Shown here: one piece after another, positions 12,461-23,469 of the stretch
Numbering within the stretch: position 1 is the first letter of the stretch
Layout of the letters: each line of letters opens with the position of its first letter
Assembly: GCA_023213395.1 (NCBI GenBank)
Contig: CM041465.1
Coordinates: 22,692,001-22,756,000 of the forward strand
From: Cycas panzhihuaensis
Taxonomy: Eukaryota; Cycadophyta
DNA length: 64,000 nt
Reading direction: 5' to 3'
The notes under the pieces: model-generated
What the model was told of the DNA's origin: nothing
What the model saw: only the letters and a program-made list of their open reading frames with translations
Database searches by the model: none
Program-made: the position numbers and the translations under genes

Positions 12461-13845
12461 AGAAAGGGATGGTAGTGGCTGAGCAACTCACAGATGCCCC
12501 TATCCCTAACTCACTTGATGCCCCTATTGACGATTCTCTTCCTGATGAGTTTATCTTGACCATTCAGGGCGTTCCTTCCCATCCACTTGTTGATAACGAG
12601 TGGTATGGTGACATTGTGTGGTACCTCACACAGCATCAGTACCACCCTGAAGCTAGTAATAAGGTTAGAGCTCGCATCCAGACCTCTTCTAGGCAATACT
12701 TCTTCATGGACGAAGTATTATACAAGAGGTCTTTTGATAGGATCCTCCTCCATTGTGTCATCTCTGATGAAGCAGACTGGATACTCTACAAATGCCACCA
12801 TGGCATTTACAGGGGCCACTTTAGGGGCTAATCCATGGCCCAGAGGATCCTCTGTATGGGCTACTATTAGTCATCCCTCTTCAAGGATTCCCATGCCTAT
12901 GCTTTAAGATGTCGATGATGTCAGGAGCATGCCAACATTTCCCACGTGCCTTCTGAGGGTCTTCATCCTATCATATCTCCATGGCCTTTTACTCAATGAG
13001 GTCTAGGCCTCATCAGGTCTATATCCCCACCTTCTTCATTGTAGCACAAGTTTATCTTGACTGCCATGAAGTACTTTACTAAATAGGCGAAATCCATCCC
13101 TCTAATTACTACTCCTGGTAAGACGATAACTACTTTCGTCTACCAGTACATCATTTGCCGCTTTAGGATTCTCGATGTCTTGATCATAGACAATGGGACC
13201 CCTTTTTGTAACAAGGAGATGGATGAACTTTGTGACAAATTTAAAATCTCTTATAAAACTTCCTCCCCTTATTACCCCCAGGCAAATGGTCAAGTTGAGT
13301 CATTCAACAAGACTCTTGTTAACATCTTAAAGAAAATTATTACTCAATCTAAAAAAGATTAGCACTTTCCGCTCCCTTCCACCCTGTGGGCTTACTGTAC
13401 CTCTATTCATGTTGCTACAGGAATGACTCTGTTCCCCCTAGTTTACGGGACTGAGACGGTGCTCCTGTCGGAAGTGGAGATTCCCTCTCTACGAGTTTCC
13501 CTTCGAGGTCCCATTGATGATAAGTTAATCCGTTAAGCTCACCTCTTGGACCTCAAAGCCTTAGATGAGAGACATTTAGCTACTTACCAAGTTAACCTCG
13601 CATCTAAGGCTCGCTCACAAAGGACCTACGATAAACATCTTCGTTCCTGTCCTTTGTATCCTAGGGACCATATCCTCAAATTGGAATATCTCCACGATCA
13701 CTTGACTAAATTTAGACCCAAATGGGTTGGTCCCTTTGTTGTTCTCGAGAGCCTTGATAATGATGCCTATAGGATCACCACCTTAGAGGGTCTTGAATTT
13801 GAGAAAGCTGTTAACGAGAAATTCCTCAAGAAATTCTACACATGA
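12461..13845 (+). pseudogene. Element A integrase (INT)
   Basis: The N-terminal zinc-binding region includes YKCHHGIYRGHFRG near 12790-12830 and a C-x2-C remnant near 12910. In the catalytic core the second Asp (IIDNGTPF, codon 13189-13191) and Glu (GQVESFNKTL, codon 13297-13299) have exact D-x35-E spacing. The first catalytic Asp position, before YFTK, is Lys. The C-terminus ends FLKKFYT with TGA 13843-13845. This enzyme would insert the cDNA into the genome; stops make it inactive. Confidence 0.8.
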
Positions 13846-14569
13846 CTCCGTCATCACCTTATTCATGCTATGAAATGAGCCTAAACTATCATCTTAAGCT
13901 TGTTCCCATTCCTCCTAGCCACAGGTGGAATGACGGCTTAGGATGGCCTTCTCGTTTCATTTTTTAGTTTCTCCCTTGGAACCTCTGCTCCCATTCCTCT
14001 TGGGACCTTGTCCTCCTATTTGGGCATCCCCCAGTTAGGATGACATTTTGGATTGCCATCACTCCAGTTATATTTAGTATTTCCTTTGCATATCTTGCTA
14101 TGCTCCTATGTGGACATGCGTGTTGCCCTGTTCCCTAGCCCCACATATGTCTATCACCTCTACGCATGGTGATCATGTGTGCTCCTATTAGGAACATGGT
14201 CCTGCATAGAAGGAAATGCGTATAACTTAAACAAATATCATAACATAAAATTCCTACAGTAATCAACTCAAAGTACAATCATACATATCCTCATGCATCT
14301 GTGCACGCTCATACACATATATAAACATGTAAACAAAACATACATATCATCCATCACATATTACGATACACATTATCACACCAAATGGGGTGCTAATCAC
14401 CTCGTCTATATACATAAAAAATAATAATGTACAATATCATATAAATGGTATGGTACATCATCCGTGGGAAGCCGGTGTCCTTGGAGGGAGGGTACAATCA
14501 TGTGACTACATATGGTAACTCCCTAGAGGTCTGTGCTTTCCCCTAGCTAAAACAAAACTCTTATATACT
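13846..14569. other. Spacer after pol of element A
   Basis: No coding frame is recognisable. The second half is AT-rich with CATACATAT-like runs. The corresponding spacers are 59641-60262 in C and 22701-23469 in B. It separates the pol end from the 3' end of the opposing PMD ORF, so any pol transcript and antisense transcript would converge here. Confidence 0.5.
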
Positions 14570-16530
14570 ACTCTACTGTTGCCCCACCCCTAGGGCATCA
14601 TCTCCTGGTCGATGTGATCCCTCTCATGGGGACCACATCCCTCCAAGACTCCTCCTTGGTCTCCACAAGCCTCCTGCTCCACTCTCCTCATCTCATCGCC
14701 TCCTTGGGGTCATTGCCATCGTGTGGTTCTATGTCCTACTCTGCGCTGACCTTGATGCCACCTCATCTACCAGTCGATTGTATTAGGCCTGGATACAATC
14801 CTGCTCCATCTCCATAAGGTGGAGCCTCTCCTCCATCCCCCAGAGATGCTCCTCCATTACTGCTAGCTAGATATGGCTCTCCATATCCCCTTTGGCTCCT
14901 CCTTAAGCCTCTAGTACCTATACCTAACTTTATAGAGCATCCCTCTTAGCTCGGGTGGTGTCTAGCTCTGCCTACTATTGTCCCGCACGTACCTTATACT
15001 CCTGGGACTCTGCTACCCATATGTCTCTCACCTTTATCAATAGGGCGAATGCTGTTATGTGGCCGCCTGCCAATCTAGGCTCATCACCTGCCTGGATGGG
15101 AGGCTATCCCTCCGGTAGGCCTGGGGGAATATCTTTTAGACTACTACCTCCACCAGTCTCTGGATGTCTTCTATACCTATAAATCTAGCATGTCACATAT
15201 CAATATATGTCCATATGCATATCAAACCAAAAATCAAACTATATATACATCTGGCAATCAAACAATGATAGGAGAAGGTCATGTCTCACTTAGTGCAGCT
15301 ACCGGCTCCTCTACTTGGGTAACTGCCTCTGCCTCAGGCACTCCACTAGCTGTAGGTACCTCCTCCTCCTCAGGTACCTCCTCTTCCACTGCCTTAGTGA
15401 CTAGGGCATCCCTCCTCTCTGCAGCTGGTGTAGCTGCATCTCTAAATCCCCTGATAATCTGTAGCCTATAGGCCCATGTCACTGGACCCCCACTCTCTTC
15501 TGCAGCTCCTGATGGGCCTACCTCTCCACCTGCAACCCCAGATGGACTTGCCTCTATGCCTGCAGTCCTTGATGGACCTATGTCTCCTGTAGGTCATGAT
15601 GGGCTAGCCCAATCACCTTTATTACTGCCCTCGTCATCTCCTAGGGGTACTGTTACCCCGCCTACCTTATCATCGCTATCCCACCTTACCGCTCTATATG
15701 GATCTGCTATGTAGTCTGGCATGGTGAGGAGGTCTAGCGATGTGGCCTCCACCAAGTGACAGACATGTGCTTAGTCCTCGGTCCCTCTCAACCCAGTGCG
15801 CCACACTGTACCAAATAGGCCCACTCTAAGATAGGGTGTGGTCCCCCTATCGGTGCCACTACTCCAAAGTGATCAAAGAACTAGCACTGTAGTAATGTAC
15901 TGTATGATAATCTGACCCTCCTTGCTACCTAAGTGGCATCTAGCTATGTGATGAGGTTCACTGCTATGAGGGTAGCCTAGTCCATCCTCTCTCCTACCTC
16001 GCACTGGTGCACTACATCCATCCATCTGGTTAGTATATCCTTATAGTTCTATTTCCAAGATATTCGAAACAGAATGCACAATGTAATCAGTTTCCTCACT
16101 CGAGGAACCCCCGACATCACCATACTCTTGAGAGGAATCCATCACCTCTCCCATCTGTCTAAGCCCATGAAGAACATAGTAGCCTCCCTGTGTGCTGCCT
16201 CATTACTGGGTAGTGCTCTTTAGTGTCACTAGCCTCCCTATTGCCAGTACTCCTAGTATCCTCCTGATGTCCCCGAGCGTCACTGATATATCTCTCACTT
16301 AGGGTAAGTGGAAGACATGTCTCTGCCTGTCGTAGTATGACACTATATCTACTAGTAATCACTGATTTGATGTATACTGGGGTGTCCTCATGACCTTCAG
16401 TAAGCCACATCTCAGTAGGATCTCCCTATCCTCTCTCAACATCATCTCGATAAAGCTGAGCATCACCATACCTATGTTCTTGTAATTCTCCACTGTGATC
16501 ACGACCTGCAAAATTCCATAGAACATGTCA
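14570..16530 (-). pseudogene. Element A antisense ORF with plant mobile domain (PMD-like)
   Basis: Read on the minus strand from about 16530. YDRQRHVFHLP followed by DISVTLGDIRRILGV resembles the PMD core pattern (W-R-P-E-T-H-T-F-H-L-P ... T-L-E-D-V), and LSYSTLLQC with FFDHF..VAPIGGPHPI resembles its second half. An acidic Gly/Pro/Ser tail follows. After an intron (15177-15289) comes a coiled-coil-like second exon. Stops and at least one 1-nt deletion are present. Extra antisense ORFs, some with PMD or transposase similarity, are known in plant Tat elements; their role is unknown. The plus-strand frames of this region are shadows. Confidence 0.65.
15177..15289 (-). other. Intron in the antisense PMD ORF of element A
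   Basis: The minus-strand donor is GTGAGA at 15289 and the acceptor is GATTTATAG at 15177; the interval is 113 nt, AT-rich and full of stops. Removing it joins exon 1 (phase 1) to an exon 2 that continues IEDIQRLVE, matching the exon 2 frames of C and B. The same position and phase recur in C (60875-60985) and B (22012-22132). Confidence 0.65.
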
Positions 16531-17721
16531 GACTTGACACATGATCATCCATCATCCTCTAAACTATTTCCCGGCCTTACTCGGTTGAGATTTAAGGTCC
16601 CTCGGTGCCCTATCTTCTTTTTTCTATAGTTGTACCTTCGTACCATGCCAAACTTTACGATACCCTAGAGTTTGGCTAAGGTCCTGTGGCGATTGGGGCC
16701 CTATGGTAAAGATCGCGACACCATGATCTTTGCCATGGTGTGAGTGCCACCCCCCTAAAAAGGGAGGTTTGCTACCCTAAAAACCAAAAATATTTTCCCT
16801 CGTGGGCCATAGCCAAGCCCATTGGGACTAGGGCTGCCTAACGCCCTGGTCTTGCCTCTCTCTGTGTCTAATTTGGACTCCAGGAGATCTTTTTTTGCCC
16901 ATATGGGGCCCAAAAGTCTATATAAAAAACTACAAAAAGTGTTAAACTTTAAAATATCATATGGGTTACAGTTTCAAAGATCCACTCACTAGGTCTGCCC
17001 GAGCACTCGCCATCTCGTCTCTGTGATCCCAACTGCTGTCTCCTAGCCCTGATATAATGATTGGATCTTCCCCTACATGTCTCTGAAGTCGGGTGGCACT
17101 CTATTGCGTAAGGAATAGGCTCTAGATTCATTTAGGAGCCCATGAAAATGAATTACATTTTCATTAATTTTCCTTATATAAGCAGGGGCCCCAATGGGCA
17201 CTATCTTTGTTTTCGCTTTTGTGACAGCCTTTTGGATCATTTCTCATCTCTGATCACTATTTCCTTTTGGCTCTGTTTCCCGTGGTGCTCACGTAGCCTT
17301 TATTTTCACTCGTTTCTTTGGATGCATTCATGATGCCTTGTCAATGTACTTTTGTAGGGCCCTTGTATCTCATTTTGTGTGTCGCTCCCATGCATGCCCA
17401 AGTTTATAATCGTCTAGCTTGTTTCATTATCCTAGACTCATTTTTGCAGCTCGTTCTTTCCTTTGGGGTCTCTAAAGGGAATGCTCCCTTTATCCAGAGT
17501 CATTCTTTACTTTCTTAAGCAACCTTTGGCACCCCAGGATGCCCTTTTGCTGCCCACTCCCAGCCAATGGTCAGATAGCCTACTCCTATCCTTGGGTAGC
17601 CTTATTGTTATGTCCTCCTACCCTTCATGACCATTAATCACTTTCCATATAAGTCTCTTTTACCTTGACTTCTATATTATTATACCCTTTCTCTACTGAG
17701 ACATTTTCCTTTCTCTTGTCC
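16531..17721. other. Region between the divergent PMD ORF and aRH ORF of element A
   Basis: About 1.2 kb with no recognisable coding sequence between the 5' end of the antisense ORF (leftward) and the aRH ORF (rightward). It contains TATATAAAA at 16919-16927, which also reads TATATAGAC on the minus strand, and TATATAAG at 17175-17182. It is well placed to be an internal bidirectional promoter, but only A keeps it, so conservation cannot be tested here. Confidence 0.45.
17175..17182 (+). promoter_or_regulatory. Candidate TATA box upstream of aRH ORF
   Basis: TATATAAG followed by GC-rich sequence (CAGGGGCCCCAA), about 540 bp before the aRH ATG at 17722. The shape is typical of a plant TATA box. 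Function is inferred only. Confidence 0.35.
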
Positions 17722-18234
17722 ATGACTCTCTTCATCTTTACCGACGGCGAAAGCCGCAGTAACCCTTGACCTTTTGCTGCTGCATGGATTCTTCGCGGCC
17801 CTTCTGGACATAATTTTCTAAGCTCCAGAATCTTCTTCCCTAAGGCCACGAATAATGAAGTTGAGTATACGACCATTACCAAAGCCCTTACTAATGCACT
17901 CTATTTTCATCATGGATCTATTGTTCTTCTTTACGACTCCTAAGCAGTGGTGTCCCATCTCACCCAGGTTTACTAAGTGCGATGCCCTCACTTGAGAGCC
18001 CTCGCTTCTACCGCCAGATCCCTACTGGCTAATTTCTAATTTGTCGACATCTGGCATATCCCTCGGGCCCTCAACGTTGAGGTGGATAGCCTCGTTCACG
18101 TCATCCTTGAGCGTCGCCTCCCTCTTCTTACTGGCCCCCTTTGAGATTTGTCTAGTTGCTCTGTCACCCAAGTCTCAAGCCATCACACCGATCACTTTGC
18201 GAATCCATTCGCACCTTCAAAAGCTAGTCGCTAA
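17722..18234 (+). pseudogene. Element A separate second RNase H (aRH)
   Basis: A 171-codon frame runs from ATG to TAA. All four carboxylates expected of an RNase H are visible: Asp in FTDGES (codon 17743), Glu in NNEVEY, Asp in LLYDS and Asp in VEVDSL. IWHIPRALNVEVDSL is typical of the archaeal-type RNase H found in plant Tat elements. A handful of in-frame stops fall where Gln or similar codons are expected (after YDS and after QVY), with no frameshift. The ORF lies about 3.9 kb downstream of integrase and just before the 3' LTR, rather than inside pol. Confidence 0.75.
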
Positions 18235-18569
18235 TGAGGTTAAACTATAGCAACTACTAGGTTTTCTCATTTACCACTTATACCTGACATCATCATGCAC
18301 CTTTTTTTTACATTTTTATGATGGGGGTAGCCCCCTTATCCTTCTTAGCTTCTAATCGATTCCTGGGTGGCACATAGGCAACCACTATATTGTCTCCACC
18401 CCTATCCTCATATCCATGCATTCTGCTATGACACTTGCTGACAACCTTGACTCCTATTATGATCATGATTTCTATATATACATACACATGTGCTATTAAC
18501 AATTTTGTTACCAGCATTTGCCATCGCGCCATGCTTCTGAGCAGCAAGGCTCTACTGCTAAGGGGGCAG
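18235..18569 (+). other. Element A 3' UTR and polypurine tract
   Basis: Short non-coding stretch after the aRH stop, ending with AAGGGGGCAG immediately before the LTR TG at 18570. The purine tract would prime plus-strand DNA synthesis. It is the counterpart of 3841-4174, 33757-34160 and, inverted, 3092-3500. Confidence 0.7.
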
Positions 18570-20322
18570 TGTTTTCCGGCTATTGGAAATGGATACAGAA
18601 ATGTGGACTTAGGTAAGCATAGGTATGCCTCTTCCTTTTCATTTGTACTTTTTCTTTGGAAAGGTTGACAAAAGTATTACCTTATTGCATGATTGTTTAC
18701 TTCATTTGCATGATCACCATGCATCCATTTGGCTTGATCATGTTGCTTGTCATATTGTGAGCCTATGATGACCCAGCGGGATCTATCTTTCTATAAGGTA
18801 GGCATCCCCATGGCACTTTACAACCCTCCACGCTATCTCCACATCACCTTAAGCCTCATTTGATTTGTATGACCCATTCATGCCCTGATTTTGAGCTCTT
18901 ACCATGACGTTTCCAGGACCTTTAGCCTTTGATGATTTTTTTGGCCTTTTTCACATGCCTTTTGGACTATCCTAACCACCTGGAGAGGGGGGCTAGCCCC
19001 TCCCAGGCCTACCACATCACCTTCTAAGGCTCCCAGAACCTAGATTATTACCATTTTAGCTTTCTAGTCCCACACCACTGTAAACTTAGTGGTACTGCGA
19101 AGTTTACCGTGATACCCTGAAGTTTACTGTCGTGTGACTATTGCAAGTTATTTTTTTAAAACTACCGTGACAATTCTCACTTTTTCTATGGAGTTACCAT
19201 GTGGCCTCGTACCTAACTCAGCCCTATTCACTTGTTTAGGGTTGGGATGGGTATAAATCCCAAAACCATCATCATTTTACCTCTCTTAGACCTTTTTGTC
19301 TCTCCAACTCAACCATTTCCTACTACCGTCTTTGCTCTATCTTTCTTCCTTTAATAAGTGCATCTGCAGGCCTACACTTCCCATAGCTCCAGTCTAGGAT
19401 CCACCTGCAATGGCTTTTCTCCATGGTGGGAAGCTCCTCTCTAGGCATTCTCAAGCAAGTTTGGCATGGTTCTCTTCCTCATTCGCCCCAGCAAGTGTCT
19501 CTTATGGTCGTCTTTAGGGATTCCTCCTGTAAAACCCTATAGAAACTCTTCTCCTTCACTGGTTGCAGGGGAAGACCTGACTTAGACTCAGCTTAGTAGG
19601 TCTTTAGATCCCTTTTTTTTAGAGTTTCTTATATGTGATTCTCACGTTAGAATCATTTTCAAGTGTGTTTGCTCTCTTTCTTTCTTTTTAGTTGTAGTAG
19701 ACATTCTTTCCATTGAGTTTAGCCTTGTATCTCTAGGTTTTCACCTTTCCTCCACTAGTTTTCCTTAAGGAAGCAGTGGGAGAAGATCCATAAAGGTTGG
19801 ATGAAGGGAGTAGGGCAAGATCAATCCCACTTGGGCCTACTCCCCAAGGGCAACCTCCTTCCCACCTTTCTTCTCCTACTCCCATGCTTCTCTTGGGTTA
19901 ATTAGGAGGAAGTGGACCTTAGGCTTGCACTGGATTATCAGCATGTCCATCCCTTGCTGTGCTAATTCTAGGCATGCACGCCTCTCATTTGGACCCCCGT
20001 AGTGTCCTCAACATTGCTTGATATCCCTTAAAGGTCTTGGGAAAGGTTGGTGTGGTAGATTGCTACCCATAATGACTCTATTACCTTGACACCTCCTCAA
20101 CACTTTGCTATACTTATCCTCATGCCTCTTAGCTATCATAACTTGATTTTTGTCCTTACCTTGCTATGCTAAAAGGCTGTGTAGAGAACCTAGTGGAGGG
20201 TTTGGTGACCCTCAGACTTCCCTTCACTTCTTCTTGCTTGATGTGCGTGTTTTCTTTGGGGGAAGTTAGAGTTATTTGCAGCAGTTATTTTCTCTAACTT
20301 GATATACATTTTGACATATACT

Positions 20323-20325
<3 letters not shown>

Positions 20326-20378
<53 letters not shown>
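20326..20378. repeat. (AT)n microsatellite in A 3' LTR
   Basis: About 26 AT units at the same LTR position as 5939-6015. The two LTRs began identical, so the length difference arose after insertion. Confidence 0.95.
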
Positions 20379-20379
<1 letters not shown>

Positions 20380-20954
20380 CTCTTCTCGTAGCCCCTTCTT
20401 GGAAGGGATAGGCTCTTGTATGTGTAGGTTGACATGGAATTTTTGCAAAGGGAAAAGGTGTTTGGATCTGGGTAAGATTTATCCTCTTTTTTCCTTTGCT
20501 TATTTGATTCCTTTTAGTCCTGCTTTCCTTTCACAAGGGGAAGGTAAGGAAGCCCCCATCCTTCACATTGATCTTGATCATGCATCCATTGGTTGGCGAG
20601 AGGGCATGCGTCGTGTATATGTGGGGTCTCCTGTCAGCCGCTATATCTCCCAAGTATGCACATCTCTCTCTTTATCCTCTATTTTCCTTTTGCTTTTGTT
20701 TAAATCTATGCTTTAGCTAAATAGATCACAAGAAAGTAAAAGGGTAAATGGTATTAGTTGTCCACATTTAAATGTCATATGCTTGTCACATATAGGAAAA
20801 TGACACAATAGGAACCCCCTTTCCTCTTCCTCTTCCTATCAGCCTAAACATACCCTTCAGTACATTCCATTTAGCATTGTTTACTTAAATACATAACACT
20901 TATTCTTTTTGCCTTTTGCCCCTTTAGTTGTTAAAGGAATACTTGGCTTAAGTG

Positions 20955-20955
<1 letters not shown>

Positions 20956-20995
<40 letters not shown>
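20956..20995. repeat. (CT)n microsatellite in A 3' LTR
   Basis: Twenty CT units. The same site in the 5' LTR (6593-6611) has about nine, another length change since insertion. Confidence 0.9.
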
Positions 20996-20998
<3 letters not shown>

Positions 20999-21377
20999 TT
21001 CTATTTGCCTTGACCAAATAACCAAGAGAGTCTCGTTTGTATCATAGGCTTTTACCTACCCCATTCACATTCATTTCCCTTCATCATAGGGAAACCCTTT
21101 AAGGATTCTTCTTCTTCCCTTCTGGCCATCCAAGGGTGGGAGGACCTTTCTCTTGAGACCATCCAGGCTACCCCCCTGTATGCACTGTCTCTTCTAGATT
21201 GAGGGCTACTCTAAGGTAGTTGGGTGCCATTCGCAGGTCTCAAACTCATGCTCCGGTGCACGGGGTACCCTGCATGGTGCTCTCTTTGCTTATAGGATCT
21301 TGCCCACACCTCCAACATCACTATTGTTTACCATCATTCCTATTGAGCTTAGCGACTATCCTATAGACGTGCATCTA

Positions 21378-22700
21378 CTATCGTATAACATGCTGCTGTA
21401 GTATTGGTTCTTTGATCAATTTAGAGTAGTGACACCACTAGGAGGATCCCACTCAATTTTAGCATGGGCTCCTATGGTCCATAGGTGGCAAACTCGGTTA
21501 AGGGAAATCAAGAACCAGGCATATGTCAGGCATTCAGTGGAGGCTACGTCACTAGACCTCATCACCATGGTAGACTACACATGAGATCTATATAAAGAGG
21601 TGAGGTGGGATAATGATGATGAGGTAGGAGGAGTAAGAGGTACCCCTGGTGAGGGAGATGACGATGATGGAGGTGACGAAGGTGATGGGGCTAGTCCATC
21701 AGGAGTAATAGATGGAGAGGTAGGTCCATCAGGGACCATAGGAGGAGAGGTAGGGCTATTGGGAACTGAAAGTGTAGAGGCAGGTCTATCAATGGCTATA
21801 GGAAGAGGTGGAGCTTCCTGGACACCAGTCTAGAAGCTGAGAATAGTGGGAAGAGCCTGGGCAATGACAGCACCAGAAGAGGAGGGTGGAGGTATCCCAG
21901 TAGGCCAGGCAGTCAGAGAGGTGGCACTAGAGGATGAGGATGTACCAGCACTGGGTGGAGGACCCAAGGAGGAGGTGATCGTCTGAGTCGAGGAGCTGAC
22001 AGTCCTAACAGATGAGATACTACCTTTTCCCATCATCTTTCAATCACTAGATATCTAGTTGTTATGTTTTACTTGATTTATTTATTGTACTTATGGATGT
22101 ATATGTTAACATGTGGCATGTTAGATTTATAGGAGTGGTGGACATCTAGAGGTTGGTTGAGGCAATAGTGCGAGAGATGTTTCCCTAGGTCTACACAAAG
22201 GGACAACCTCCCATCCAGGTAGGAAAGGAGCCGTGGTTGGTAAGGGACCACACGATGGCCTTCGCTCCTTTAGTCAGGGCTAGAGACGTGTAGGCGGTAG
22301 AGTCCTAGGAGCATGAGGCATGATTGGGACAACTACAAGGGGAGTTGGATATGGACAAGGTAGAGAGAGATGCTCTACGAGGTTGGATCCAGGTTTTAAA
22401 GGCTCATGGAGGAGTAGGTAGTGATGCGAAGAGTCACATGAGGATAGCAATGCTAAAGGAGTGGCTCCGAGGAATGGAGGGTAAGAGGGATCATATATAG
22501 GCATGATATGATTAGCTTATGGGTCAGATGGCATCGAGGAGTAAGACATATACCCACAGGGTAGTAACAAGCTCGAGGAGGCCTCAAGATGAGGGGAGCA
22601 GGGCAGGGAGCTCCTAGAGGCACAGGAGGAGTATAGGAGGCATATGGTCCCCAAGAGAGGGATCACATAGACCTGGAGATCATACCCTCAGAGCAGGGTA
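21378..22700 (+). pseudogene. Element B antisense PMD-like ORF, 5'-truncated
   Basis: This ORF is antisense to element B, hence on the plus strand. It opens inside the PMD second half with YWFFDQFRVVTPLGG and AWAPMVHRWQTRL, then VRWDNDDEVGG and an acidic Gly-rich tail. An intron (22012-22132) and a second exon with REMFP and a charged, probably coiled-coil stretch (DMDKVERDALRGWIQVL) follow. The PMD N-terminus is lost at the insertion point of A. Several stops interrupt the frame. Same order as in A and C. Confidence 0.65.
22012..22132 (+). other. Intron in the antisense PMD ORF of element B (donor decayed)
   Basis: The acceptor GATTTATAG at 22132 and its flanks match A and C. The donor reads ATGAGA where A has GTGAGA and C has GTGAGG, a single G-to-A change. 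The phase is the same as in the other copies. Confidence 0.55.
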
Positions 22701-23469
22701 GCACTAGTGAGTAGGGTACAACAATTTTGATTTGACATGGGAAAGCTCGAAACCTCTAGGGAGTCACCATATATTGCCATATAATTGTACTCCTTCATGC
22801 AAGGATTCAAGCTTCTCGTAGATGATGTACCATACCTTTTGTATAATATGACACATGATGATTTTGTATATATAGATGGGGCTATTGGCACCCCACTGAT
22901 ATATGCTGATGTGTATGATGATACATAATGATGAATGATATATATTTACTTTTATATGTATTTATGTATATGTATGAGGGTGCACAGATGCATGAGGAGC
23001 TATATGTTATGATGTTTTTGGTTTATTATCATATAGTTTATTATAGACAATTGTTTGAGCTATACGCACTTCCTTTTATATAGGGCCATATTCCTAGTAG
23101 GAACTCACACGATCACCATGAGTAGTGGCGATAGACATATGTGAGGCTAGGAGGTAGGGAAACACACATGTCCACATGGGAGCATCTCGGGATATGCAAA
23201 GGAAGTGTAAGCAAGAAGGGAATGATGATACTCCCACACACCATCCTAGTTAGGGAACGTACCTAAGCCTAAGAGTGACAGGGACAATACACGCAATTAG
23301 GAAGATGGGGCCCCCAAAAAACGGGGGTAAGAGGTTCCATGTGAGGAAACCAAAAGAAGCAAGAAAGGCCATCCTAGACCACCATTCCACCCATGATTAA
23401 GAGGAATGGATATACACCTAGGGTGGTAAATTAGGCTCATTTTAGAGTGTAAAGAAAAGAGCGACATAG
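22701..23469. other. Spacer between PMD ORF and pol of element B
   Basis: Non-coding; corresponds to 13846-14569 of A and 59641-60262 of C in inverse orientation. AT-rich with short TATATG runs. No promoter or gene can be supported. Confidence 0.5.

Larger units (their letters stand above)
4175..21377 (+). mobile_element. Element A: most complete Tat-lineage Ty3/gypsy copy
   Basis: Two matching LTRs of about 2.8 kb enclose an 11.6-kb internal region. It holds a primer-binding site, gag-pol (7251-13845), an antisense PMD ORF with an intron (14570-16530), a separate sense aRH ORF (17722-18234) and a polypurine tract. gag-pol has one obvious frameshift (near 9240) and many in-frame stops, so it is dead. 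The 3' LTR ends in the middle of element B's PMD ORF, so A (with X) is inserted into B. No matching target duplication is visible because the left boundary is rearranged. Confidence 0.8.
18570..21377 (+). repeat. Element A 3' LTR
   Basis: This 2808-bp LTR starts TGTTTTCC and ends GTGCATCTA, where the final CA has become TA. It matches 4175-6992 along its length. At 21378 it abuts plus-strand PMD sequence of element B, so the insertion site lies inside B. Candidate TATA box at 19252-19258. Confidence 0.8.

Noticed and set aside
14614-15471. Plus-strand open frames rich in Ser/Pro/Leu after pol of A
   Set aside because: They are shadows of the minus-strand PMD ORF, whose frame is the conserved one in A, B and C.
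21373-21382. Target duplication for element A (ctatc after the 3' LTR)
   Set aside because: No copy of ctatc precedes the LTR at 4175, and the left boundary is rearranged, so the duplication cannot be shown.
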